From assembly GCF_963678195.1 (NCBI RefSeq), contig NZ_OY782759.1, positions 2,232,001 to 2,296,000 of the forward strand: a stretch of 64,000 nucleotides of DNA, in the 5' to 3' direction. Both the position numbers and the translations under genes were made by a program. Position 1 is the first letter of the stretch. Every line of letters begins with the position of its first letter. The stretch is from an uncultured Hyphomonas sp. (GTDB lineage Bacteria; Pseudomonadota; Alphaproteobacteria; Caulobacterales; Hyphomonadaceae). This document shows, one piece after another, positions 8,941 to 17,150 of the stretch. Below the pieces are notes generated by a model that saw only the letters and a program-made list of their open reading frames with translations, was not told the origin of the DNA and ran no database searches.

Positions 8941-10071
8941 ATGAAAATATCAGTGCTGAGGGAACGACGTTCCGGTGAGACCCGTGTGGCGGCTACACCA
9001 GAGACGGTCAAGAAGCTAGTGGCCTCCGGCCACTCGGTTACAATCGAGTCCGATGCCGGCAAGACTGCCGGATTTCTGGACTCCGCCTATGAGGAAGCGG
9101 GCGCATCCATTGCGAAGGATGCCGCGGCCGCCGTCCAGGGGGCAGATATCGTCTTCAAGGTCCGCGGGCCGGAAGAAGGCGAGATCGCTGCCCTTCCGGA
9201 CGGGGCGGCCCTGATCGCCCTCATGGAGCCTTTTGCGATGGACCCGAAAGTCATCGCCGGGCTCAATGCGAAGAAGATCGCGGCGCTCTCGATGGAGTTC
9301 ACCCCGCGCATCACCCGGGCGCAGAGCATGGATGCCCTCTCGTCCCAATCAAACCTCTCTGGCTATCGGGCCGTTATTGAAGGCGCGCAGATCTATGGCC
9401 GCGCCATGCCGATGATGATGACCGCCGCCGGCACGGTCGCCCCGGCAAAAGTGTTTGTCATGGGGGCTGGCGTTGCTGGCCTGCAAGCCATCGCGACGGC
9501 CCGCCGCCTCGGCGGAGTCGTGACGGCAACAGACGTGCGCCCCGCCGCCAAGGAACAGGTTGCCTCGCTCGGCGCCAAGTTCATTGCGGTGGAGGATGAT
9601 GAGTTCAAAGCGGCAGAGACCGCAGGCGGCTATGCCAAGCAGATGTCCCCGGAATACCAGGCCAAGCAGGCTGAACTCACAGCCAGCCACATCGCCAAGC
9701 AGGACATCGTGGTCACCACGGCGCTCATTCCGGGCCGCGCTGCGCCTGTCCTGATCACCGAGGAAATGGTGAAGAGCATGAAGCCGGGATCGGTCATCGT
9801 CGACATGGCGGTGGCCCAGGGCGGCAACTGCCCGCTGTCCGCGCCGGATGAGATCGTCGATGTTGGCGGCGTGAAAGTGGCCGGGTTCTCGAACCTGCCT
9901 GCCCGCCTGCCGGCGGACTCCTCCTCGCTCTACGCCAAGAACCTGCTCGCCTTCCTGCCGCTCGTGACGGCCGAAGACGGCAGCCTCAATCTCGACACCG
10001 ATGACGAAGTCGTCGTCGCCATGCTTCTCACACGGGGCGGCGAAACGGTGAACGAAAGGATTCAATCATGA
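8941..10071 (+). CDS. pntAA: NAD(P) transhydrogenase subunit alpha part 1 (soluble NAD-binding domain)
   Basis: 376 residues from the ATG at 8941; an open frame continues far upstream, but homology begins at [20 protein letters not shown]. It carries the alanine dehydrogenase/PntA N-terminal domain, then the Rossmann motif [17 protein letters not shown] at about 176-192, and VTATDVRPA. It forms domain I (NAD(H) binding) of the proton-pumping transhydrogenase, which uses the proton motive force to reduce NADP from NADH. No convincing Shine-Dalgarno site precedes the start, so initiation may be weak or leaderless. The stop overlaps pntAB by 4 bases. The split alpha subunit is the usual alphaproteobacterial arrangement. 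Confidence 0.95.
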   Translation: MKISVLRERRSGETRVAATPETVKKLVASGHSVTIESDAGKTAGFLDSAYEEAGASIAKDAAAAVQGADIVFKVRGPEEGEIAALPDGAALIALMEPFAMDPKVIAGLNAKKIAALSMEFTPRITRAQSMDALSSQSNLSGYRAVIEGAQIYGRAMPMMMTAAGTVAPAKVFVMGAGVAGLQAIATARRLGGVVTATDVRPAAKEQVASLGAKFIAVEDDEFKAAETAGGYAKQMSPEYQAKQAELTASHIAKQDIVVTTALIPGRAAPVLITEEMVKSMKPGSVIVDMAVAQGGNCPLSAPDEIVDVGGVKVAGFSNLPARLPADSSSLYAKNLLAFLPLVTAEDGSLNLDTDDEVVVAMLLTRGGETVNERIQS

Positions 10072-10433
10072 AACGCGCACTCCTGACCCTTGCCGCGGCC
10101 AGCTTTGCGCTGCCCGCCCTTGCCGAAGGTGGCGCCGTCAATCCGACGGTCTTCCTCGCGGCGATCTTCGCCATGGCCTGTTTCGTTGGCTATTATGTCG
10201 TGTGGAGCGTCACCCCCGCCCTGCACACGCCGCTTATGGCCGTGACGAACGCCATTTCGTCCGTGATCATCGTCGGCGCGCTCGTGGCTGCGGCTACGGT
10301 CGGCCTCAACTCCGACAACTGGGTCTCCAAGATCCTCGGCACCGTGGCCGTCGCGCTCGCCAGCGTGAACATTTTCGGCGGCTTCCTCGTCACCCAGCGT
10401 ATGCTGGCCATGTACAAGAAGAAGGGGGACTAA
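10068..10433 (+). CDS. pntAB: NAD(P) transhydrogenase subunit alpha part 2 (membrane)
   Basis: 121 residues with three to four hydrophobic helices (about 1-15, 25-46, 56-78 and 88-110). It corresponds to the membrane part of the E. coli PntA C terminus, encoded separately here. The segment [20 protein letters not shown] and the following SSVIIVGAL helix are characteristic. It joins PntB helices to build the proton channel of the transhydrogenase. Its start overlaps the pntAA stop (ATGA) and pntB follows after 3 bases, so the three genes form one operon. Confidence 0.95.
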   Translation: MKRALLTLAAASFALPALAEGGAVNPTVFLAAIFAMACFVGYYVVWSVTPALHTPLMAVTNAISSVIIVGALVAAATVGLNSDNWVSKILGTVAVALASVNIFGGFLVTQRMLAMYKKKGD

Positions 10434-10436
10434 CTC

Positions 10437-11855
10437 ATGGACTCCTTCCAGACCACATGGGCGCCGCTGCTCTATCTCGTCGCCGGCATCCTCTTCATCC
10501 TGGCCCTGCGCGGCCTTTCCAGCCCTGCCACCAGCCGCGCGGGCAACCGCAACGGCATGATCGGTATGGCCATCGCTGTGGGCACCACGCTCGCCCTGCT
10601 CTGGGGCGAACTTGATCCCACCACCTGGGGCATGATCCTGGGCGGCGTTGCCGTGGGCGGCGTCATCGGCGCCATCATTGCCCGCCGCATTCCGATGACC
10701 GCGATGCCGCAGCTCGTCGCCGCCTTCCACAGCCTCGTCGGCCTCGCCGCTGTGCTGGTGGCGGCTGCCGCGCTCTACTCGCCGATCCAGTTCGGGATCA
10801 TGGGCGTCGAAGGCATTCATGTGAACTCGCTGATCGAGCTGGGCCTCGGGTCCGCAATCGGTGCGCTCACCTTCACGGGCTCGATCATCGCCTTCGCGAA
10901 GCTCAACGGGAACATGAGCGGTGCGCCAATCATGCTGCCGGCCCGCCACCTGCTGAACATCCTGATCCTTCTCGGTATTGTCGGCCTGCTGGGCTACCTG
11001 ATCACCACCGGCGGTGAGGCGCAGTGGGCCTTCTGGGGCGTCACCGTACTGGCGCTGATCCTCGGCATCACACTGATCATTCCGATCGGCGGGGCTGACA
11101 TGCCGGTCGTCGTGTCGATGCTGAACTCCTATTCGGGGTGGGCTGCCGCGGCGCTCGGCTTCACGCTCGGCAATTTCGCCCTGATCATCACCGGCGCGCT
11201 CGTCGGCTCCTCCGGGGCGATCCTGTCCTACATCATGTGTAAGGGCATGAACCGCAGCTTCATCTCGGTGATCCTCGGTGGCTTCGGGGCTGACGATTCC
11301 TCAGCAGGCGCAGACGGCCCAGCCGTCGACCGCCCGTTCAAGAAGGGCTCGGCAGACGACGCAGCCTTCATCATGAAGAACGCATCCAAGGTCATCATCG
11401 TGCCGGGCTACGGCATGGCGGTGGCGCAGGCCCAGCATGCCCTGAAGGAAATGGCAGAGCTGCTGAAGGAAGAAGGCGTCGAAGTGAAGTACGCCATCCA
11501 CCCGGTCGCCGGCCGGATGCCGGGGCACATGAACGTGCTGCTGGCCGAAGCGCAGGTGCCTTATGATGAAGTATTCGAGCTGGAGGATATCAACTCCGAA
11601 TTCTCGACCGCGGATGTGGCCTTCGTCATCGGCGCCAATGACGTGACCAACCCGTCAGCCAAGACGGACAAGTCGTCACCGATTTACGGCATGCCGGTTC
11701 TGGACGTCGAGAACGCCCGCACCGTGCTGTTCGTGAAGCGCTCGATGGGCTCCGGTTATGCCGGTGTCGATAACCCGCTCTTCTTCAACGACAACACGAT
11801 GATGTTGTTGTCGGATGCCAAGAAGATGGTCGAGGACATCGTCAAGTCGCTCTAG
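10437..11855 (+). CDS. pntB: NAD(P) transhydrogenase subunit beta
   Basis: 472 residues. The N-terminal ~270 residues are a run of hydrophobic helices (domain II), and the C-terminal ~180 are the NADP(H)-binding domain III with VIIVPGYGMAVAQAQ and the FVIGANDVTNPSA region. It completes the PntAA/AB/B complex that makes NADPH at the inner membrane. The length is typical. The gene ends 4 bases before a convergent small gene on the minus strand, with no obvious hairpin terminator between them. Confidence 0.96.
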   Translation: MDSFQTTWAPLLYLVAGILFILALRGLSSPATSRAGNRNGMIGMAIAVGTTLALLWGELDPTTWGMILGGVAVGGVIGAIIARRIPMTAMPQLVAAFHSLVGLAAVLVAAAALYSPIQFGIMGVEGIHVNSLIELGLGSAIGALTFTGSIIAFAKLNGNMSGAPIMLPARHLLNILILLGIVGLLGYLITTGGEAQWAFWGVTVLALILGITLIIPIGGADMPVVVSMLNSYSGWAAAALGFTLGNFALIITGALVGSSGAILSYIMCKGMNRSFISVILGGFGADDSSAGADGPAVDRPFKKGSADDAAFIMKNASKVIIVPGYGMAVAQAQHALKEMAELLKEEGVEVKYAIHPVAGRMPGHMNVLLAEAQVPYDEVFELEDINSEFSTADVAFVIGANDVTNPSAKTDKSSPIYGMPVLDVENARTVLFVKRSMGSGYAGVDNPLFFNDNTMMLLSDAKKMVEDIVKSL

Positions 11856-11859
11856 GGCA

Positions 11860-12162
11860 TCAGTCCTTTGGCGTAACGCCCGGATCCGTCTGCGCGTAGG
11901 CGTCTTCGAGTTCCTGCGTATTCAGGGTTTCGCGGTTGGCCGTTTCCTCGGCCGGCCGCGGCCCCTTGTCAGCGTTCAGCGTATCAGGCGCATTCGGAAA
12001 CCGCTCATCGCGCGGCATCAGGACCGGGTTGTTGCCTTCGTCGATGCGTTCGCTCACGCCCTCATCCTTCGGGCGGTCCTTCTGGCCATCATCGCGCAAG
12101 ACGCCGTGATTGCCTTCTGTTTCCCTGATTGTGGGGTCCATATCGGTTGTATAGCGGGTCAT
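11860..12162 (-). CDS. Small hydrophilic, probably disordered protein
   Basis: 100 residues from the ATG at 12162, selected because AAGGAGA lies 6 bases upstream. The sequence is almost devoid of hydrophobic residues and rich in Asp, Glu, Thr, Pro and Asn (for example DDGQKDRPKDEGVSERIDEG). It has no signal peptide, cysteine or membrane segment. I do not recognise a family; the composition is reminiscent of small stress-related or disordered proteins, which is only an impression. It lies between the convergent pntB and folK, in the same direction as folK with a 68-base gap. Confidence 0.6.
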   Translation of the reverse strand: MTRYTTDMDPTIRETEGNHGVLRDDGQKDRPKDEGVSERIDEGNNPVLMPRDERFPNAPDTLNADKGPRPAEETANRETLNTQELEDAYAQTDPGVTPKD

Positions 12163-12230
12163 ATCGGTTCTCCTTTCAGGAAACCAACGTGCAGGCCCGC
12201 GCCTCCGTTCCGATCTAACCGGCGCTGTCT

Positions 12231-12758
12231 TCAGTCCCGCGCCAGCAGCACCCTGACACGTTCCGTCGCGGCTGCATCCGGGACGCACGCCTGAGCGCCT
12301 GCATCAACCCGCAGATGCCGCGCAAGGTCCGCCACGCTGATCCCGTCGATCTCCCGGTCCGCCGCGATCTCGGCCAGCGGCTCCATCACGAAGCGCCGCT
12401 CCAGCATGCGCGGATGCGGAAGGGTCAGCCGCGCCGTCTCCATATCCACGCCGTCCATCATCAGAATGTCGATGTCGATCTCGCGTGGCCCCCAGCGCTG
12501 GCGCGCCTGACGGCCCAGCGCCTGCTCGATACCTTTGCAGATGTCCAGCAAGCCTTCAGGCGCCAGCTCCGTTTCGATCTGCACACAGATGTTCAGAAAA
12601 TCGGGCTGGTCCGTGACACCCCAGGCCTTGGACACGTAAACGCGGGAGAGTTTGCCGAGGCGAATCCCTTCTGTCCCTTCCAGCTGCGCCAAGGCGCGTG
12701 CCAGATAGGCTTCCCGGTCGCCCAGATTGGTGCCTAGCTCCAGATACGCTTCAGCCAT
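12231..12758 (-). CDS. folK: 6-hydroxymethyl-7,8-dihydropterin pyrophosphokinase
   Basis: 175 residues. The HPPK family marks are present: LELGTNLGDREAYL at the N terminus, RVYVSKAWGVTDQPDFLN, and the signature RQRWGPREIDIDILMMDG with the Asp residues that bind magnesium. It moves pyrophosphate from ATP onto 6-hydroxymethyl-dihydropterin, the step before FolP in folate synthesis. The start overlaps the folB 3' end by 8 bases, so folP-folB-folK form one translationally coupled operon in pathway order (aldolase, kinase and synthase all present). Confidence 0.95.
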   Translation of the reverse strand: MAEAYLELGTNLGDREAYLARALAQLEGTEGIRLGKLSRVYVSKAWGVTDQPDFLNICVQIETELAPEGLLDICKGIEQALGRQARQRWGPREIDIDILMMDGVDMETARLTLPHPRMLERRFVMEPLAEIAADREIDGISVADLARHLRVDAGAQACVPDAAATERVRVLLARD

Positions 12759-13116
12759 CGCGGCTCCGAGTTATAACCACCCCGACATGATCCACGAAAT
12801 GACGGATAGGTGCAGACGGCTTGCGTACGGTGACCGTAATGCGCTGCACCAGCGGCTGCTCTTCCAGGATGGCAAACGCGATCCGTTCAGCGAAGGTTTC
12901 GATCAGGTTGAACACCGTCTCCCCCGAGAGACGTTCTGCCAGATCGCAAAGCTCGCCATAGTGCACAGTCTCGGACATATCGTCTTTGCGGGCCGCCTGC
13001 GGCTTCAGTTCGCAATCCAGGTCGATATAGAATTTTTGCCCCAGAGAGTTTTCAGCCTTGTGAAGACCGTGAAAGCCATGAAGGCACAGATTGGTGACGA
13101 ATACGTGGTCGGTCAT
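12751..13116 (-). CDS. folB: Dihydroneopterin aldolase
   Basis: 121 residues of the FolB/FolX family. It starts DHVFVTNLCLHGFHGLHKAE, where family members carry a YGxHGVxxxE pattern containing the catalytic region. The segment SETVHYGELCDLAERL and the glutamate of FNLIETFAERIAFAIL are also characteristic. It cleaves dihydroneopterin to hydroxymethyl-dihydropterin and glycolaldehyde. It overlaps folP by 4 bases and folK by 8. The pteridine product passes directly to FolK and FolP encoded on either side. Confidence 0.93.
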   Translation of the reverse strand: MTDHVFVTNLCLHGFHGLHKAENSLGQKFYIDLDCELKPQAARKDDMSETVHYGELCDLAERLSGETVFNLIETFAERIAFAILEEQPLVQRITVTVRKPSAPIRHFVDHVGVVITRSRDG

Positions 13117-13949
13117 TTTGCTTTCCCGATTGCTTCCAGCATGTTGAGGGCTTCGCGGTGCGCGGCAACGTCGTGCACGCGCAGGATAGACGCGCCGCGG
13201 GAGACGCTGTCCAGATTGGCGGCGAGCGTCCCGATCAACCGGTCGCCGACCAGATTGCCCGTCAGGCGGCCGATGAACGACTTCCGGGACACGCCGACCA
13301 GAACCGGGCGGCCCGTGTCGACGAGCACATCCAGATTGGCCAGGACGCCGAAATTCTGTTCGTAGGTCTTTCCGAACCCGACACCGGGATCGAGGATCAC
13401 ATGTTCACGCGGAATGCCGTGCGCATCCGCCTCGGCAAAACACTCCGCGAAGAAGCTGGCCATGTCGTCGCGCAAATTGATCGCGCTGTCCGCCTTACCG
13501 CGATTGTAGGTCACAACCACGAGACTGTTCGTCTCGGACACCGCTGCAGCCATGTCAGGGTCACGCGTCATGCCCCAGACATCATTTATGATCACAGCGC
13601 CAGCAGCGGCCGCCTGGCGCGCGACAGAGGCCTTGTAGGTATCGATGGACAGGGGGAGCGCCCCGGGCTTCGCAAGCGTCTCGATCGCGCCCGAGACGCG
13701 GTGCCATTCTTCCCCGACCTCCACCTCGTCCGCATTCGGGCGCGTGGATTCCCCGCCGATATCGATGATGTCCGCGCCTTCCTGCAGCATCTGTTCCGCA
13801 TGGCGTAACGCCTCGGTCAGCCCGTAATGCTCGCCGCCGTCCGAGAAGGAATCCGGCGTCACGTTCAGGATGCCCATCAGCATCACCCGCCCGCCAGACA
13901 GCCTGTGCAGGAACTCTTCCCGGATCGTTTTCCGGACGGCGTTGTCCAT
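13113..13949 (-). CDS. folP: Dihydropteroate synthase
   Basis: 278 residues from the ATG at 13949, preferred because GAGGGG lies 5 bases upstream; an in-frame TTG at 13991 has no such support. Signature motifs are LMGILNVTPDSFSDGG near residues 25-40 and the GADIIDIGGESTRP pterin-binding loop, then LDPGVGFGKTYEQN and the GVSRKSFIG segment. It condenses p-aminobenzoate with hydroxymethyl-dihydropterin pyrophosphate and is the target of sulfonamides. It is the first gene of the folP-folB-folK operon. Confidence 0.95.
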   Translation of the reverse strand: MDNAVRKTIREEFLHRLSGGRVMLMGILNVTPDSFSDGGEHYGLTEALRHAEQMLQEGADIIDIGGESTRPNADEVEVGEEWHRVSGAIETLAKPGALPLSIDTYKASVARQAAAAGAVIINDVWGMTRDPDMAAAVSETNSLVVVTYNRGKADSAINLRDDMASFFAECFAEADAHGIPREHVILDPGVGFGKTYEQNFGVLANLDVLVDTGRPVLVGVSRKSFIGRLTGNLVGDRLIGTLAANLDSVSRGASILRVHDVAAHREALNMLEAIGKAK

Positions 13950-14021
13950 ACCGGCCCCTCGCGCGGTCAAAGCGCGGATATAACAGGCCAATCCGGTGCG
14001 GCAAACTGAGGTTTCAGCGCG

Positions 14022-14221
14022 CCATTGCCGCGCCCGGGGAAGAGAGTAAGCTTCACGCTCTCTTCGAGGAGCCTCCCCATGAATTATCTGAAGTCATCCC
14101 TCAGCCTCTGCGCCTTGCCTGCGATCCGGACGAAGCCCACTCCATCGGACGGCCAAGCTTTGTCGCAGACTGTTACCAGCGCTATGTTGGCTGGTACGAT
14201 AACCATGTGAAGGGAGAGTGA
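14022..14221 (+). other. Ambiguous short coding signal or gene remnant between folP and tRNA-Lys
   Basis: Two overlapping frames here look partly protein-like. One has an ATG at 14079 with GAGGAG 7 bases upstream and encodes 43 residues ending at 14210. The other is open from before 14000 to a TGA at 14219, and its last part (PSFVADCYQRYVGWYDNHV) looks like a real protein C terminus but has no start codon with a ribosome site. This could be the end of a decayed gene or a small gene whose frame I cannot decide. No family recognised. Confidence 0.2.
14039..14065. repeat. Perfect 8-bp inverted repeat (GAAGAGAG / CTCTCTTC)
   Basis: Arms at 14039-14046 and 14058-14065 with an 11-base loop. No T-tract follows, so it is not a standard terminator. 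It lies 90 bases upstream of the folP start, so it could be an operator or leader hairpin for the fol operon, or part of the remnant noted at 14022-14221. Confidence 0.4.
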
Positions 14222-14231
14222 GGGAAGAAAA

Positions 14232-14307
14232 TGGTGTGCCCTGCAGGTTTCGAACCTGCGACCTACTGATTAAAAGTCAGTTGCTCTACCAGCTGAGCTA
14301 AGGGCAC
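14232..14307 (-). tRNA. tRNA-Lys (anticodon TTT)
   Basis: A complete 76-base tRNA with encoded CCA. The acceptor arms are GTGCCCT and AGGGCAC with discriminator A, the D arm contains AGCTCAGCTGGTAGAGC, the anticodon loop is CTTTTAA (TTT), and the T arm has GCAGGTTCGAAACCTGC. A good promoter lies immediately upstream on the minus strand. Confidence 0.97.
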
Positions 14308-14319
14308 GCCAGAGCGGCC

Positions 14320-14348
14320 CATTTAGAGAAGGGTTCGGGGCGGGTCAA
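14320..14348 (-). promoter_or_regulatory. Sigma-70-type promoter of tRNA-Lys
   Basis: On the minus strand TTGACC (14343-14348) and TAAATG (14320-14325) are 17 bases apart, and the -10 box ends 12 bases before the tRNA 5' end. Spacing and position fit a housekeeping promoter and suggest an organism consensus close to TTGACC-N17-TAnnnT. Confidence 0.65.
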
Positions 14349-14405
14349 CACCCGCCTGCACCCAATCGCCACAAGTCGTCACATTTCTTCTCTCAAACTG
14401 AAATC

Positions 14406-15035
14406 ATGAGATATTCCATCCTGATCCTGCCCGCCCTGTTTCTGGCAGTTGCCTGCGCCAGCAGTCCTGAACCTGCCCCTACGGAAAACGGTGCGGCCTC
14501 CCAGGGGCTCATAAAGAACACCGAGACAGCAGCGGACACCGCCTACACCCAGACAAAAGACGGTATTCCCGATGCGGCCATGTCCCCGCTGGAGGACCTG
14601 AACCTCAAACGCGACCCGATTCCCGCGGTCCTGCAGGGAATCAAGAGCCCCTATGACGTGCCCGAAGATATCAGCTGTTCCGGAATCACGCAGATGCTGT
14701 CGAAGCTGGACGCCGCACTCGGACCGGACTGGGATACCGAAAACCCCGATGAGCGCCTGCGGACGGAAAAACTGGCCGACGAGGCCTCAGACGCGGCGCT
14801 GGACACGATTTCGTCGACGGCGAGCAGCCTGATTCCCTTCCGCAGCCTCGTACGGCGCGCGACAGGCGCCTACGCCTATCAGAAAAAGTACAATCAGGCC
14901 TTCAAGCTGGGCGCCCAGCGCAGGGCCTATCTGAAGGGTGTTGGCCTCGCCCGGGGCTGTCCGCCGCCTGCCCGGCCAAACCCGATTGAGGCAGAGCCGG
15001 GCAAGACTGTGTTCAAGGGTGACACGCCGGATTAA
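14406..15035 (+). CDS. Putative lipoprotein, unknown function
   Basis: 209 residues. The N terminus is a lipoprotein signal ([17 protein letters not shown]) with the modified Cys at 17, followed by a Pro/Ala/Glu-rich linker. The rest is helical and soluble, with [20 protein letters not shown] near 95-115 and a basic region [20 protein letters not shown] near 155-175. I do not recognise a domain. It probably sits on the periplasmic face of a membrane; Ala after the Cys favours the outer membrane. It is convergent with tgt, overlapping its stop by 4 bases, and divergent from tRNA-Lys. Confidence 0.75.
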   Translation: MRYSILILPALFLAVACASSPEPAPTENGAASQGLIKNTETAADTAYTQTKDGIPDAAMSPLEDLNLKRDPIPAVLQGIKSPYDVPEDISCSGITQMLSKLDAALGPDWDTENPDERLRTEKLADEASDAALDTISSTASSLIPFRSLVRRATGAYAYQKKYNQAFKLGAQRRAYLKGVGLARGCPPPARPNPIEAEPGKTVFKGDTPD

Positions 15036-16183
15036 CCGGCCTCGCCCTCGGCTACGCGGGGTTTGGATTTTGTCGAGGCCCAGGCGTCGCTGAGACGCGC
15101 TCTCAGCGCCTCGAACCGTCCTTCGGCGATGGACGCCCGGATTTCCTGCATCAGGGCCTGGAAGAAGGCCGTGTTGTGCCAGCTGAGCAGCATCGGCCCC
15201 AGATACTCCCCCGCCCGGAACAGGTGGTGGTAATAGGCGCGCGGATAGTCGCGGCTGGCCGGGCAGTCGACCGCCTCATCCAGCGGGGAGAGGTCTTCGG
15301 CGAACTTCGCATTCTTGACGTTCACCGGCCCCGCCCAGGTCCAGGCCTGTCCATGCCGGCCGGAACGCGTGGGCAGCACGCAATCGAACATGTCGATGCC
15401 ACGCGCCACGCTCTCGACGAGGTCAATCGGCTTGCCGACGCCCATCACATAGCGCGGCATGCCGTCCGGCAGATGCGGCACGGTCATGTCGATCGTCTCG
15501 CACATCTGTTCATGCCCTTCGCCCACGGCGAGACCGCCCAGCGCAATTCCGCCAAACCCCTGTGACACGACCCCTTTTGCAGACCGTTCGCGCAGGTCGG
15601 CGAAGTTCGAGCCCTGAATGATGCCGAACAGGGTCTGCGTGTCGCGCTCGCCGAATGCATCGAGGCTCCGCTCGCCCCAGCGTAGGGAAAGTTCGAGGCT
15701 CTCCTCAGCCTGCTCATGCGTGCACGGATAGTCGGTGCATTCGTCCAGCTGCATGGAAATGTCGGCGCCCAGCAGGTCCGCCTGGATCTCGATACTCCGC
15801 GCTGGATCCAGCCTGTGCGTGGAACCGTCGATATGGCTCTGGAAGGTGACGCCGTCCGCATCCATCTTGCGCAGCTGGGCGAGGCTCCACACCTGAAAGC
15901 CGCCGCTGTCTGTCAGCATCGGGCCGTCCCAGTGGGCGAATTTGTGCAGGCCGCCCAGACGGCTGACGCGCTCGGCACCGGGGCGCAGCATCAGATGATA
16001 GGTATTGCCGAGGATGATGTCCGCCCCGGCCTCCTTCACCTGGTCCATATAGAGCGCCTTGACGGTACCCGCCGTACCCACGGGCATGAAAGCCGGCGTG
16101 CGGATGTCACCGCGCGGCGTTTTCAGCACGCCGGTGCGCGCCTTGCCCTCCCGGGCCTTTATCTCAAACGGAAATGTCGTCAT
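15032..16183 (-). CDS. tgt: tRNA-guanine transglycosylase with altered zinc site
   Basis: 383 residues, the usual bacterial Tgt length. It exchanges guanine-34 for the queuosine precursor in GUN-anticodon tRNAs. The substrate Asp in [13 protein letters not shown], the GGLAVGE pocket and the nucleophile region FDCVLPTR (Asp at 267) are present. The zinc motif is not standard. Where the family has Cys-x-Cys-xx-Cys and a later His, this protein reads V305-D-C307-PA-S310 with H336 kept, so two of the four ligands are replaced. The DNA clearly encodes these residues. Zinc binding is therefore probably lost or changed. The neighbouring gene is an unrelated lipoprotein. Confidence 0.93.
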   Translation of the reverse strand: MTTFPFEIKAREGKARTGVLKTPRGDIRTPAFMPVGTAGTVKALYMDQVKEAGADIILGNTYHLMLRPGAERVSRLGGLHKFAHWDGPMLTDSGGFQVWSLAQLRKMDADGVTFQSHIDGSTHRLDPARSIEIQADLLGADISMQLDECTDYPCTHEQAEESLELSLRWGERSLDAFGERDTQTLFGIIQGSNFADLRERSAKGVVSQGFGGIALGGLAVGEGHEQMCETIDMTVPHLPDGMPRYVMGVGKPIDLVESVARGIDMFDCVLPTRSGRHGQAWTWAGPVNVKNAKFAEDLSPLDEAVDCPASRDYPRAYYHHLFRAGEYLGPMLLSWHNTAFFQALMQEIRASIAEGRFEALRARLSDAWASTKSKPRVAEGEAG

Positions 16184-16228
16184 GCGCGGCGTATAGGCGA
16201 GCTTTGCGCCCCGGCAAAGCCTGCCGCA

Positions 16229-16987
16229 TCAGCGCTTCGCGATCACCAGCGACTGGACCGCCCGGCCGAATGGCCCGTGCTGGTCCGACAGCTCGCCGAA
16301 GCCCAGCCCGCGGCCATCCGGGCTGATCCAGGAATTGGCCTCCAGCTTGATCCACTCGCCCACAGGCTCGCGTGCGAAATGCAGCGTCAGGTCGGCGTTG
16401 ATATAGGTCCACACGTCAAAGTCGAGCGTCGACCCGAACCCGTTGCAATAGTCGCCCGTCGCTGCCGCCCGCATCAGCGGCGTCGTCTCCTGGCTGTCGA
16501 GGAAGGGCCGCTTGATGTGGAACCAGACCGCCTTGCGCGAGACCGCCGCCGGGTCTTCCGTGCGCATCTCCACCGCCGTGTTAAAGCCCACCGCACGCGG
16601 GAAGCCGATGGGGGTTTCCGGGATGGTGCCTGCCACTTCCGGCATCGCCGATGCCTCCGGCAGCTCCAGCTCGGCCTTGCGGATTTTCAGCCCCGAGGCC
16701 CGGACGACCTGCTTTCCATTGGCAGACAGGATCACTTCCGAGGTCTGAATGTTGCGGCCTTCGCGCGTGATGTTCACATCGATGTCGAGGTGCCCCACCG
16801 GCACAGGGCGCTGCAGGTCGATCGTGAGACGGGTCACAGACATCGGTACCTCGCTCGGCAAATTCTGGACGATGCTGGCAATCAGGCCCGACGGCGCACC
16901 GCCGTGCAGCATGCGCGGATCCCAGGGGCCAGCGCCATGTTCCGTGGCAATCGCGGAGTCGTCTTTCCGGTAAAAATAGGGGTCCAA
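16229..16987 (-). CDS. Acyl-CoA thioesterase family protein (double hotdog)
   Basis: 252 residues. The pattern GPWDPRMLHGGAPSGLIASI near 20-40 and SVTRLTIDLQRPVPVGHLDI near 50-70 are typical of the TesB-like thioesterase superfamily with two tandem hotdog folds. The C-terminal half has WTYINADLTLHFAREPVGEW and WISPDGRGLG, again typical. It probably hydrolyses an acyl-CoA in the cytoplasm; chain length is not predictable. The next gene upstream on the same strand, after a 163-base gap, is an aldehyde dehydrogenase. A second, related thioesterase is encoded at 53281-54069. Confidence 0.82.
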   Translation of the reverse strand: MDPYFYRKDDSAIATEHGAGPWDPRMLHGGAPSGLIASIVQNLPSEVPMSVTRLTIDLQRPVPVGHLDIDVNITREGRNIQTSEVILSANGKQVVRASGLKIRKAELELPEASAMPEVAGTIPETPIGFPRAVGFNTAVEMRTEDPAAVSRKAVWFHIKRPFLDSQETTPLMRAAATGDYCNGFGSTLDFDVWTYINADLTLHFAREPVGEWIKLEANSWISPDGRGLGFGELSDQHGPFGRAVQSLVIAKR

Positions 16988-17069
16988 AATGTGTTCCTTT
17001 CAAATCCGGTCTTGTCAGCCTCTCGCAACCGCACCTGCCCTTAGGGCGGTCAACACATAAGGGGGAGGC

Positions 17070-17115
17070 AAAAGGCAGAGGCGGGCCCGTCATCACGCGC
17101 CCGCCCCTTTTCTTC
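17070..17115. terminator. Possible bidirectional terminator after the aldehyde dehydrogenase gene
   Basis: GGCGGGC (17080-17086) and GCCCGCC (17099-17105) form a 7-bp GC stem with a 12-base loop. TTTTCTTC follows on the plus side, and a weaker T-rich stretch (CCTTTTGCC) follows on the minus side. It lies 45 bases after the aldehyde dehydrogenase stop, where a terminator is expected. Confidence 0.38.
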
Positions 17116-17150
17116 AGTGAATTCTGCTTTCAACCAACAGCCTTGCCGCT

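Noticed and set aside
10062-10949. A minus-strand frame opposite pntAB/pntB
   Set aside because: Repetitive His/Arg/Gly composition typical of an antisense shadow of a membrane protein gene.
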